Below are positions 7,541-17,131 of a DNA stretch of 64,000 nt, piece after piece. This stretch comes from Nesterenkonia populi (GTDB lineage: Bacteria > Actinomycetota > Actinomycetes > Actinomycetales > Micrococcaceae). The first letter of the stretch is position 1. Each line of letters starts with the position of its first letter. The notes beneath the pieces are model-generated. The model was not told where the DNA came from and searched no databases. It saw only the letters and a list, made by a program, of their open reading frames with translations. Both the position numbers and the translations under genes were made by a program. The DNA is taken from NCBI RefSeq assembly GCF_007994735.1, contig NZ_VOIL01000001.1:2046001-2110000 (forward strand), written 5' to 3'.

Positions 7541-8831
7541 ACGGACGGAAGGCGGGGCTCTTGTCGGCATCGATGTCCTCTTGGCGAAGGACAGCGATCT
7601 CCTCAGTGCGGGTGCTGATGGTCTTGGAGGGGGCGAGTGCGGCGGAGAGGGTCACGGCTGCGGCTGCCGCTGCGAAGGCCGCGGCCGTGCTGAAGCTGTC
7701 GATGAGGCCGCCGAGGAGGCCGCCTCCGATCGCCTGCCCGAGCGCCAGCGTGAGGAATGAGAGCCCGACGCCGGAGGCCGGCTGATGGTGGTACGTGCTG
7801 GCCGCGGTGATGAGCAGGAGGCCTGTGGTAGCGATGTACGCCGCCCCGAAGAGGCCGGAGGCTGCGACGCTGAGGGTCACCGCGTGGGGCGCGAAGCCGA
7901 TCAGAGCCGTGGCCGCTGCGATGCCGAGGCAGCTGAACGCCCAGGCGCGAGTGAGGCCGAACCTGTAGGCAAGATCTCCGGCGCCGGCTCCGAGCAGCCC
8001 GCACGCCCCCAGGACCGACCACGCGACTGTCGAGCTGGTCTCTCCCTGGCCGCCGATGTCGATGAGGATGTCTCGGCCGAATACCCAGACGGCCGCGGTC
8101 CCCACGCCGAGCACCAGTGAGGTCAGAAGCAGCTTCGCCCCGCCTTCAGGCAGAAGCGGGTCAGGCAGCAGGTCCTTGACCATGCGGCGTCGGCCGCCGT
8201 GCCAGCGGACCGCGACCGTGTAGGCCTCCGCCTCGCGGGTGCGGGGGATGCTGAAGGCGGCCCACACGGTGACGAGCAGGGCTGCGAGGCTGAACGCCAG
8301 CCACGCACCCCGCCACTGCTCCAGCGTCAGCAGCGCCACCGGCCCCGACAGCGCCACGCCGAGCCCGGTTCCCGAGTTCACCATCGCCTGGGTGCGGTCC
8401 CGGCGAGCGCGGGGCACACGGAGGGCAACCGCATGGGCCAGCGGCGGAGAGACGATGCCGGTGCTCAGCCCTCCGAGGACGACGCCGAGGGTCAGCACGG
8501 CCGCGGAGGGCGCGAGCGCCACCAGTGCCATGCCGATGGTCGCCAGCGCTCCGGCCAGGAGGGCGAGCCGCCGGCTGCCGAAGCGTGGGGTCAGCATCAT
8601 GGCCGGGTAGATGGCGATGCAGTAGACCCCATAGCTGACTGAGCCGATCAGTCCGACCTGCGTGGGATCAAGGTCGAACTCCGTGCGGAAGGCCGGCACA
8701 AAGAGCCCGTAGGCAAAGCGTGCGATGCCGTAGGAGACAGCGATGAGCGCCAGACCTGCTCCTGCGAGCTGTGAGGCTTGGCGGCGGGACAGGGCTTCGG
8801 ACGCGGTGACGGTCCGCTCGGTGACCGTCAT
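7506..8831 (-). CDS. MFS transporter
   Basis: 441 aa with about 12 hydrophobic helices. The N-terminal half carries the MFS loop after helix 2 (MMLTPRFGSRRLALL). The start region (YGIARFAYGLFVPAF) resembles the YbfB/YjiJ-type subgroup of putative effluxers. The last 45 residues are a charged cytoplasmic tail. ATG at 8831 has GGAG upstream. It is divergent from a TetR gene with two perfect palindromes between them, an arrangement typical of a drug or metabolite exporter controlled by its neighbour. The substrate is unknown. The tail-to-tail overlap with the HAD gene is 35 bp. Confidence 0.85.
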   Translation of the reverse strand: MTVTERTVTASEALSRRQASQLAGAGLALIAVSYGIARFAYGLFVPAFRTEFDLDPTQVGLIGSVSYGVYCIAIYPAMMLTPRFGSRRLALLAGALATIGMALVALAPSAAVLTLGVVLGGLSTGIVSPPLAHAVALRVPRARRDRTQAMVNSGTGLGVALSGPVALLTLEQWRGAWLAFSLAALLVTVWAAFSIPRTREAEAYTVAVRWHGGRRRMVKDLLPDPLLPEGGAKLLLTSLVLGVGTAAVWVFGRDILIDIGGQGETSSTVAWSVLGACGLLGAGAGDLAYRFGLTRAWAFSCLGIAAATALIGFAPHAVTLSVAASGLFGAAYIATTGLLLITAASTYHHQPASGVGLSFLTLALGQAIGGGLLGGLIDSFSTAAAFAAAAAAVTLSAALAPSKTISTRTEEIAVLRQEDIDADKSPAFRPFRRRKSQQRTP

Positions 8832-8902
8832 GGGGAGACTCCGCTCATGGGCGCTCCTAGACTTGGGGTGTGAACATTCGGCTCAGACGAGCTGACAGAA
8901 GA

Positions 8903-8953
8903 GATATACAGATCTGTAACCTCTTGGTCATAAGCTACGGGTTACAGATCTGT
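8903..8953. promoter_or_regulatory. twin palindromic operators and MFS promoter between MFS and tetR
   Basis: ACAGATCTGT occurs at 8908-8917 and 8944-8953, each a perfect palindrome. Together they form 14-bp inverted arms ACAGATCTGTAACC / GGTTACAGATCTGT with centres 36 bp apart. On the minus strand ATGACC (8931-8926), a 17-bp spacer and TATATC (8908-8903) make a credible MFS promoter, with the first palindrome in the spacer. The second palindrome lies just before the tetR ribosome-binding site. These are the expected sites of the adjacent TetR protein. Confidence 0.8.
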
Positions 8954-8970
8954 TTAGTCAAGGAGTGCGC

Positions 8971-9540
8971 GTGGATGACCAACCCATCGATCTGGACAGC
9001 CTCACCCCCGGGGCCCGGACGATCCTCGACGTCGCCTCGCAGCTGTTCTACGAGCAGGGAATCCATTCGGTCGGCGTGGACACCATCGCCGCCGAGGCCG
9101 GGGTCACCAAACCCATCCTGTACAAGAATTTCGGCAATAAGGACGGGCTCATCGCCGCCTACCTGCAGAACCGGCACCGGTGGTGGTGGCCCACGCTTGA
9201 GGAAGCCATCAGCAAGGCGGACTCTCCCCGGGCCCTCGCGCTCTTCGACGTCTACATGCAGGATGCCAGGACCATCACCCGCGGCTGCGCGTACCTGAAC
9301 GCCGCGGCGGAGCTGCCTGCGGACCACCGGGCCTACCCGATGATCCGCAGGCACAAGCGCGCGGTCTGCGAACGCCTGCGGGAGCTCATCGAAGAGGACC
9401 TTCCCGAGACCCCGAACCTCCAGCGACTGGCTGATCACCTGTTCCTGCTGGCAGAGGGGGCGTTCGCCCACCACCGCATCTACGGCGGAAGCCTGCTCTC
9501 GGAGGCCCGGGAGATCGCCCGAGACCTGATGTCCGCCTGA
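8971..9540 (+). CDS. TetR family regulator divergent from MFS gene
   Basis: 189 aa from GTG 8971, chosen because AAGGAG (8960-8965) is 5 bases upstream; the in-frame GTG at 8965 overlaps that site. The helix-turn-helix is near residues 30-60 (VDTIAAEAGVTKPILYKNFGNK), followed by a helical effector domain with a Trp-rich segment (HRWWWPTLEEA). It probably represses the divergent MFS gene and itself through the ACAGATCTGT palindromes. The ligand is unknown. The earlier TetR at 6207 is a different subgroup with unrelated operators. Confidence 0.85.
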   Translation: MDDQPIDLDSLTPGARTILDVASQLFYEQGIHSVGVDTIAAEAGVTKPILYKNFGNKDGLIAAYLQNRHRWWWPTLEEAISKADSPRALALFDVYMQDARTITRGCAYLNAAAELPADHRAYPMIRRHKRAVCERLRELIEEDLPETPNLQRLADHLFLLAEGAFAHHRIYGGSLLSEAREIARDLMSA

Positions 9541-9597
9541 GGCAGCCGCCGGCTCAGCCACTGGCTGCGCGCTGGCGTGTCGGGCCGGTCTGGCACA

Positions 9598-9603
9598 TAG
9601 ACT
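9598..9603 (+). promoter_or_regulatory. -10 box (TAGACT) of leaderless MBL-fold gene
   Basis: TAGACT is followed by 7 bases and the ATG at 9611, with no Shine-Dalgarno sequence. The same hexamer and spacing occur before coaE (17113-17108). Confidence 0.55.
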
Positions 9604-9610
9604 GTGCGGC

Positions 9611-10276
9611 ATGCCCGCGGAAAGTTCCCTGATTCACGACCTGCCTGCTGTGACCATCCGCCGCATCGCGGTCTCGGAGATGAGCAACAACGTCTACCTG
9701 CTCACCGCGAAGAAGTCGGGAGTCCAGGTGCTCATCGACGCCGCGGATGACATCGATGCGATCCGGGGCCTGATCGCCCAGGCCCCCGAGGACACCCCCT
9801 GCTCCCCCGGGCTGAAGGCGGTGCTGACCACTCACCAGCACTGGGACCACATTCGTGCCCTGCCGGAGTTCGACGTCGCCGGCATGGACCTGCTCGCCGG
9901 CGAGCGCGACGCCGGGGCGATCGAGGCGGAGAAGGGCGTGAGGATCCGTCGGCGCCTCTCGCACGGGGACACGGTCACCTATGACGGCATCACCTTGGAG
10001 GTGATCCATCTGCGCGGGCACACTCCGGGGTCGGTGGCGTTCGCGCTGAGCGTGGAGGACGGTCCGACTCACCTGTTCACCGGTGATTCGCTGTTCCCGG
10101 GCGGGGTGGGGAAGACCTGGTCGGGGGAGGATTTCGCGCAGCTGCTCGACGATGTCGAGGCGCGGCTGTTCGAGGTCTACGACGACGACACGGTGGTCCA
10201 CCCGGGCCACGGCGATCCCACGACTCTGGGCGCCGAGCGCCCGCAGCTGCCGGAGTGGAGGCAGCGCGGCTGGTGA
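9611..10276 (+). CDS. MBL-fold metal-dependent hydrolase
   Basis: 221 aa. The zinc-binding signature TTHQHWDH is near residue 74, followed by HTPGS at about 137 and a terminal PGHGDPTT, the pattern of glyoxalase-II-like metallo-beta-lactamase-fold hydrolases. Likely a cytosolic thioester or ester hydrolase; glyoxalase II activity is possible but not proven. Its stop overlaps the GTG start of the downstream helicase gene (GTGA), so the two are probably made from one transcript. Confidence 0.85.
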   Translation: MPAESSLIHDLPAVTIRRIAVSEMSNNVYLLTAKKSGVQVLIDAADDIDAIRGLIAQAPEDTPCSPGLKAVLTTHQHWDHIRALPEFDVAGMDLLAGERDAGAIEAEKGVRIRRRLSHGDTVTYDGITLEVIHLRGHTPGSVAFALSVEDGPTHLFTGDSLFPGGVGKTWSGEDFAQLLDDVEARLFEVYDDDTVVHPGHGDPTTLGAERPQLPEWRQRGW

Positions 10277-12879
10277 GCGCTCCGCCGAAGCTTGAGAAGC
10301 TGTCCGTCAGCTGGGGTGCCCCGGAGCCGGAGGATCTGTTCGCTGCCTTCGAGTCATGGGTCTCGCTCCGGGAGCTGAGCCTCTACCCGGCCCAGGAGGA
10401 TGCGGTCGCCGAGCTGGCGGAGGGGCACCATGTGATCATGGCGACCCCCACGGGCTCGGGGAAGTCGATGGTGGCGCTGGCCGCGCACTTCTTCGCGCTC
10501 TCACGGGGTGAGCGCAGCGTCTACACGGCTCCGATCAAGGCGCTGGTCTCGGAGAAGTTCTTCTCTCTGGTGGAGGTCTTCGGCGCTGAGAACGTCGGGA
10601 TGGTCACCGGGGACTCGTCGGTGAACGCGGATGCGCCGATCGTCTGCTGCACCGCTGAGATTCTCGCCAACGAGGCGCTGCGCGAGGGGCCCCAGGCGAA
10701 CGTGGGCCCGGTCATCATGGATGAGTTCCACTTCTACGCGGACCCGCACCGCGGCTGGGCCTGGCAGGCCCCGCTGATCGAGCTCCCGCAGGCGCAGTTC
10801 CTGCTGATGTCGGCCACCCTCGGCGATACGTCCGGGTTCCAGCGGCGCATCGCCGAGCGCACGGGCCGCGACATCGTCACCGTCTCCTCGGCCGCCCGGC
10901 CGGTGCCGCTGGACTACGAGTACTCGACCACTCCCCTGGTTCAGAAGCTTGAGCAGCTCGCCGAGACCGGAAAGGCTCCGGTCTATGCGGTGCATTTCTC
11001 GCAGCGGGCCGCCGCGGAGCAGGCTTCGGGGCTGATGAGTCTGAGCCTGCTCTCCAAGGCGGAGCGGGAGCGGCTGACGGAGCGGCTCTCAGGGTTCCGG
11101 TTTTCCAAGGGCTACGGCAAGGACCTGGCCCGGCTGCTGAAGTCCGGGGTGGGTGTCCACCACGCAGGCATGCTGCCGAAGTATCGGCGGCTGGTGGAGC
11201 AGCTGGCCCAGGAGGGGCTGCTGAAAGTGATCTCCGGCACTGACACGCTCGGCGTCGGGATCAATGTGCCGATCCGCACGGTGCTGATCACTGCCCTGTC
11301 GAAGTTCGACGGGGAGCGGGTGCGGCAGCTCGGCGCCCGTGAGTTCCACCAGATCGCTGGGCGGGCCGGCCGGGCCGGGTATGACACGGAGGGCACTGTG
11401 GTGGTGCAGGCTCCCGAGCACGTCATCGAGAACGAGGCCGCGCTGCGCAAAGCTCAGGCCAAGCACGGCGGGGACGAGGCCAAAGTCTCCCAGGCCATGA
11501 AGTCCAAGCCGAAGAAGAAGCCTCCGGAGGGCTTCGTCTCCTGGTCGGAGAAGACGTTCGAGAAGCTCACCGAGGCCCAGCCCGAGCCGATGGTCTCCCG
11601 AATGCAGGTCACCTATGCGATGGTGCTGCATCTGCTGAACCGGCCCGAGGACCCTATCGTGGCGATGCGCCGGCTCATCACCTCCTCGGATGAGTCGAAG
11701 GCGCGGCAGGCTCAGCTGCAGCGTCGGGCTCTGCAGATCCTCCGGGAGCTGCTGACCGCCGGGGTGCTGGAGAAGTTCGACGAGCCGGATGAGGACGGCC
11801 GGACGGTGGACCTCACTGTGGAGCTGCAGGACGACTTCGCCCTGAACCAGCCGCTGGCTCCCTTCGCGGTGGCGGCACTGGAGCTGCTGGACCCGGAGTC
11901 GGAGACCTACGCGCTCGATGTCGTCAGCGCCATCGAGTCCATCCTCGACACCCCCTACCAGGTCACCGGCGCCCAGGTGAAGAAGCTCAAGGGCGAGCGC
12001 ATCGCCGAGCTGAAGGCTGAGGGGGTCGACTACACCGAGCGGATGCGGATCCTGGACGATATGTCCCACCCGCAGCCGTTGGCGGAGCTGCTCACCCAGC
12101 AGTTCGAGGTCTACCGCTCCTCCGCCCCGTGGGTGGCCGACCATGAGCTCGAGCCCAAGAGCGTGGTCCGGGACATGGTGGAGCGGGCGTTCACCTTCAT
12201 CGACGCGATCAACTTCTACGGGCTGGCGCGCAGCGAGGGGGTGCTGCTGCGGTATCTGACCGACGCGTACCGGACGCTGCGGCAGACCGTGCCGCAGGAG
12301 AAGGTCACCGAGGAGCTGGAGGATCTCACCGAGTGGCTGGGCGAGCTGGTCCGTCAGACCGACTCCTCCCTGCTGGAGGAGTGGGAGCGCCTGGCTGCCG
12401 GTGATGACCCGGCCAAGCTCGCTGAGCTCGAGCGAAAGCAGCAGGAGCAGGCCGAGCCGGGGGCGTCCTCGGGCGTCACCGGCAACAAGCGCGCGTTCAC
12501 GGTCATGGTCCGCAACGCGATGTTCAGGCGGGCGGTGCTGTTCGCCCAGGAGAAGGAGCGGACCCTGGCCGAGCTGGAGCCGGAGGGCTCGGAGTTCGCC
12601 GAGGCCGACCGGTGGGGTGAGGCTCTGGACGCGTTCTTCAGTGAGTACGACGACGTCTATGTGGACGCCAAGGCTCGCGCAGCCGGTCTCTTTCGCCTCG
12701 ACAGCAGCCCCGCTGACGCCCCTGACCCCGAGGGCCGGTTCTGGCACACGGCCCAGGTCCTCGACGATGATCAGTCCAACCACGACTGGGCCATCCACGC
12801 CTGGGTCGACCTCAATGCCTCAGACGAGGCCGAGACCCCCGTGATCCGGGTCTATCGAGTCGGAGAGCGCCGATCTTGA
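10273..12879 (+). CDS. DEAD/DEAH-box helicase with DUF3516 C-terminal region
   Basis: About 868 aa. Superfamily 2 motifs in order: ATPTGSGKSM (Walker A), TAPIKALVSEKFF (Ia), MDEFHFY (II), LLMSATLGD (III), HHAGMLPKYRR, and HQIAGRAGRAGYD (VI). The spacing and the C-terminal half resemble the Ski2/HelY-like RNA helicases with DUF3516 found in actinobacteria. It probably unwinds structured RNA; no partner is visible. GTG 10273 overlaps the MBL stop by 4 bp, while the in-frame ATG at 10255 would add six residues inside the MBL gene. The 72 bp after it hold nothing recognisable. Confidence 0.88.
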   Translation: MSAPPKLEKLSVSWGAPEPEDLFAAFESWVSLRELSLYPAQEDAVAELAEGHHVIMATPTGSGKSMVALAAHFFALSRGERSVYTAPIKALVSEKFFSLVEVFGAENVGMVTGDSSVNADAPIVCCTAEILANEALREGPQANVGPVIMDEFHFYADPHRGWAWQAPLIELPQAQFLLMSATLGDTSGFQRRIAERTGRDIVTVSSAARPVPLDYEYSTTPLVQKLEQLAETGKAPVYAVHFSQRAAAEQASGLMSLSLLSKAERERLTERLSGFRFSKGYGKDLARLLKSGVGVHHAGMLPKYRRLVEQLAQEGLLKVISGTDTLGVGINVPIRTVLITALSKFDGERVRQLGAREFHQIAGRAGRAGYDTEGTVVVQAPEHVIENEAALRKAQAKHGGDEAKVSQAMKSKPKKKPPEGFVSWSEKTFEKLTEAQPEPMVSRMQVTYAMVLHLLNRPEDPIVAMRRLITSSDESKARQAQLQRRALQILRELLTAGVLEKFDEPDEDGRTVDLTVELQDDFALNQPLAPFAVAALELLDPESETYALDVVSAIESILDTPYQVTGAQVKKLKGERIAELKAEGVDYTERMRILDDMSHPQPLAELLTQQFEVYRSSAPWVADHELEPKSVVRDMVERAFTFIDAINFYGLARSEGVLLRYLTDAYRTLRQTVPQEKVTEELEDLTEWLGELVRQTDSSLLEEWERLAAGDDPAKLAELERKQQEQAEPGASSGVTGNKRAFTVMVRNAMFRRAVLFAQEKERTLAELEPEGSEFAEADRWGEALDAFFSEYDDVYVDAKARAAGLFRLDSSPADAPDPEGRFWHTAQVLDDDQSNHDWAIHAWVDLNASDEAETPVIRVYRVGERRS

Positions 12880-12951
12880 CTCGGTGACCATTGAATCACT
12901 TCGCACTGACGCCTTGAAACTCTCCTCCAGGGCGAGAGGGTCCCTGATCCC

Positions 12952-14334
12952 TCAGAAGTGGGTGGCGCTGTAGGGCGGGGTGGCCAGGTCGATCACTGCG
13001 GACAGCCTGTCCAGGTCTGCCGGGTCAGCATCTGCCCGTCCTGCTGCGTGCATGGTCCGCACGCTCACATCACCCAGGTACATGGTGCTGAGCGTCTCCA
13101 CATCGGTGCGCAGCAGAGGCGCGCTCGCCGCTCCGCCCTGGGCGGCAGTGACCTGGGCTGAGCCGTCGCGCACGACGACGCGCCAGGAGCCCGGCGCGAT
13201 GCCCAGTGGGTCCGCGACCTCGAGGGCGAATTCCCCGTCCGCACCCCAGGCTCTGCCTTCGAGAGCCTTCGGCACATCCAGGATCCGCGCCCAGAGGACG
13301 TCGCTCTCCCGCTCCGCACGGCGCGCCCGCGGGTTGACCAGCGCCCACCGCAGCGGGTCCTCCGCCGGCGCCCGGCTCCAGCTCAGGCGCTCCACCAGGT
13401 CCATCCCTGAAAGATGCCGAATGAGCTCAATCTCGGACTCGGCGTCGACGGCGATGAGGTCACCGATCTTCATGGTGAACGGTTCCTCCGTCCACCCGTT
13501 GAAGGTGAACACGGCATAGCCGCCGATGCTGCCGTCATCCTTCACGTGAAGGACAGCCCGGGCCTTGCGCCACCGCGTGGTGATGTCATCGGGGTCCCAC
13601 TGACCGGTGCCGTATCTGCGGTAGTGCGGCTGCCGGCCCACTGAGCCCCGGGTGACTGCGTGGTGGGCTTCGAAGACCTCATCGATGACGTCGCCCAGCT
13701 TCGCCGGGTCGGCGCTGAGCACCCTCCCTGAGGGCTCACTGCGGAGCCCGAAGGCTTCGCCCGCCGCGCTCACATTGATGAGCGCCTCCTGCTCACGGGT
13801 CACGGGTCCGAACCCGAAGCGGCCGTAGATGCTGCCCTCGGAGGCTGTCAGCAGCGCCAACGGCTTGCCGTCCTCCACCGCAGCCGCCAGTCGGCTTGTC
13901 ATCAGGTGCTTCAGGATGCCCCGCCGCCTGAACGAGGCATCCACGGTGACACCGGTGATCAGAAAAGCGTCCACCAGATCCGGGCCTCCGGCGTTGAGCG
14001 TCTTGTCGAAGTCCACGAACGTGCCCACCGGGTGCTCCGGGCCGAAGCCGAGGCGCTCATATGCCTCTCCCCAGTGCTCCAGAGCCGCAGCATCGGGGTC
14101 GACATACACACCTGTGGTGCGCTGACCGTCTTCGGCCAGAGCCTTCTCCTCAGCCCGCACCCGCTCGTCAGAGGGCGATGCTTCGTAGAAGCCGGCAGTC
14201 ACGGCACGGTGGAAGGCCGCAGTTCTCTCATCCGGGCTGCCTTCAGCATCCAGTGCAGGGGTGAACGTCCTGGCGGTCAGCCCGTCGGCCAACGGGGAAA
14301 CGTGCGGGAGAGGAGGGTGCGATGATGTGCTCAC
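12952..14334 (-). CDS. Eis-like GNAT N-acetyltransferase
   Basis: 460 aa from GTG 14334. A GNAT core in the first third carries the acetyl-CoA loop (VTVDASFRRRGILKHLM). A second GNAT-like region follows, then a sterol-carrier-like C-terminal domain, the three-part plan of mycobacterial Eis. The chain ends in Phe (YSATHF), and in Eis the C-terminal carboxylate after Phe acts in catalysis. Eis proteins acetylate aminoglycosides or protein lysines; the substrate here is unknown. The start is set by TAGGGT 6 bases upstream; the GTG three bases further up would leave only 3 bases. Confidence 0.85.
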   Translation of the reverse strand: MSTSSHPPLPHVSPLADGLTARTFTPALDAEGSPDERTAAFHRAVTAGFYEASPSDERVRAEEKALAEDGQRTTGVYVDPDAAALEHWGEAYERLGFGPEHPVGTFVDFDKTLNAGGPDLVDAFLITGVTVDASFRRRGILKHLMTSRLAAAVEDGKPLALLTASEGSIYGRFGFGPVTREQEALINVSAAGEAFGLRSEPSGRVLSADPAKLGDVIDEVFEAHHAVTRGSVGRQPHYRRYGTGQWDPDDITTRWRKARAVLHVKDDGSIGGYAVFTFNGWTEEPFTMKIGDLIAVDAESEIELIRHLSGMDLVERLSWSRAPAEDPLRWALVNPRARRAERESDVLWARILDVPKALEGRAWGADGEFALEVADPLGIAPGSWRVVVRDGSAQVTAAQGGAASAPLLRTDVETLSTMYLGDVSVRTMHAAGRADADPADLDRLSAVIDLATPPYSATHF

Positions 14335-14340
14335 CACCGC

Positions 14341-14346
14341 ACCCTA
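14341..14346 (-). promoter_or_regulatory. -10 box (TAGGGT) of leaderless eis-like gene
   Basis: On the minus strand TAGGGT is followed by GCGGTG and then the GTG start at 14334, a spacing of 6. It lies in the 32-bp gap after uvrB, so the gene can be expressed apart from uvrB. Confidence 0.6.
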
Positions 14347-14366
14347 GCCGAGCCCCGCTCCGAGCA

Positions 14367-16496
<2,130 letters not shown>

Positions 16497-16503
16497 AGCG
16501 GGC

Positions 16504-17100
16504 TCAACGCTCCAATCCTGCGAAAAATTCGTCCACCTGGGCGCGCAGCTGCTCGAGGGTCCCGGAATTGTCGAGCACGACGTCGGCCGCCTCCGCCCGC
16601 TGCTCGTCTGTGGCCTGAGCGGCGATGCGGCGCTCGGCCTCGCTGCGGTCCATCCCCCGGTCCCCGGTGAGCCGACGGATGCGCTCCTCGCGCGGGGCTG
16701 CGACCACCACGAGGGTGTCGAACCGGTGCTGCTGCCCGGTCTCCACCAGCAGCGGAATGTCCTCCACCACCACGCTGCCAGCAGGGGCAGCATCCCGCAG
16801 CCGGCGGGACTCCTGCCGCACCCGCGGATGGATGATCCCGTTGAGACGAGCCCGGGCCTCATCGTCATTGAACACGATCCGACCCAAGGCGGGGCGGTCC
16901 AGGGCGCCGTCGTCAGTCAGGACTCCCTCGCCGAAGGCCCCGACGATCTCCGCCAGCCCCTGCGTGCCGGGCTCCACCACCTGCCGGGAGAGCACGTCAG
17001 CATCAATGACGACCGCGCCGAGCTCCCCCAGCCGGGCAGCCACCGCGGATTTCCCGGAGGCGATGCCGCCGGTCAGACCCACACTCACGATCTCAGACAT
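16504..17100 (-). CDS. coaE: dephospho-CoA kinase
   Basis: 198 aa. It has the P-loop [14 protein letters not shown] near residue 8, [23 protein letters not shown] and [10 protein letters not shown], all CoaE family features. It phosphorylates the ribose 3' hydroxyl of dephospho-CoA, the last step of CoA synthesis. A TAGACT -10 box 7 bases before the ATG implies a leaderless mRNA that continues into uvrB. In many actinobacteria coaE follows rpsA directly; here three unrelated genes separate them. Confidence 0.97.
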   Translation of the reverse strand: MSEIVSVGLTGGIASGKSAVAARLGELGAVVIDADVLSRQVVEPGTQGLAEIVGAFGEGVLTDDGALDRPALGRIVFNDDEARARLNGIIHPRVRQESRRLRDAAPAGSVVVEDIPLLVETGQQHRFDTLVVVAAPREERIRRLTGDRGMDRSEAERRIAAQATDEQRAEAADVVLDNSGTLEQLRAQVDEFFAGLER

Positions 17101-17107
17101 GGCCTCG

Positions 17108-17113
17108 AGTCTA
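17108..17113 (-). promoter_or_regulatory. -10 box (TAGACT) of leaderless coaE
   Basis: On the minus strand TAGACT is followed by CGAGGCC (7 bases) and ATG at 17100. It lies in the 31-bp gap after the MMPL gene. Confidence 0.55.
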
Positions 17114-17131
17114 CGGCCACGTCCCAGAAGC

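Noticed and set aside
16497..16868. N-terminal extension of UvrB into coaE
   Set aside because: The extra 124 residues are coaE read in another frame; UvrB starts normally at MSLAPK.
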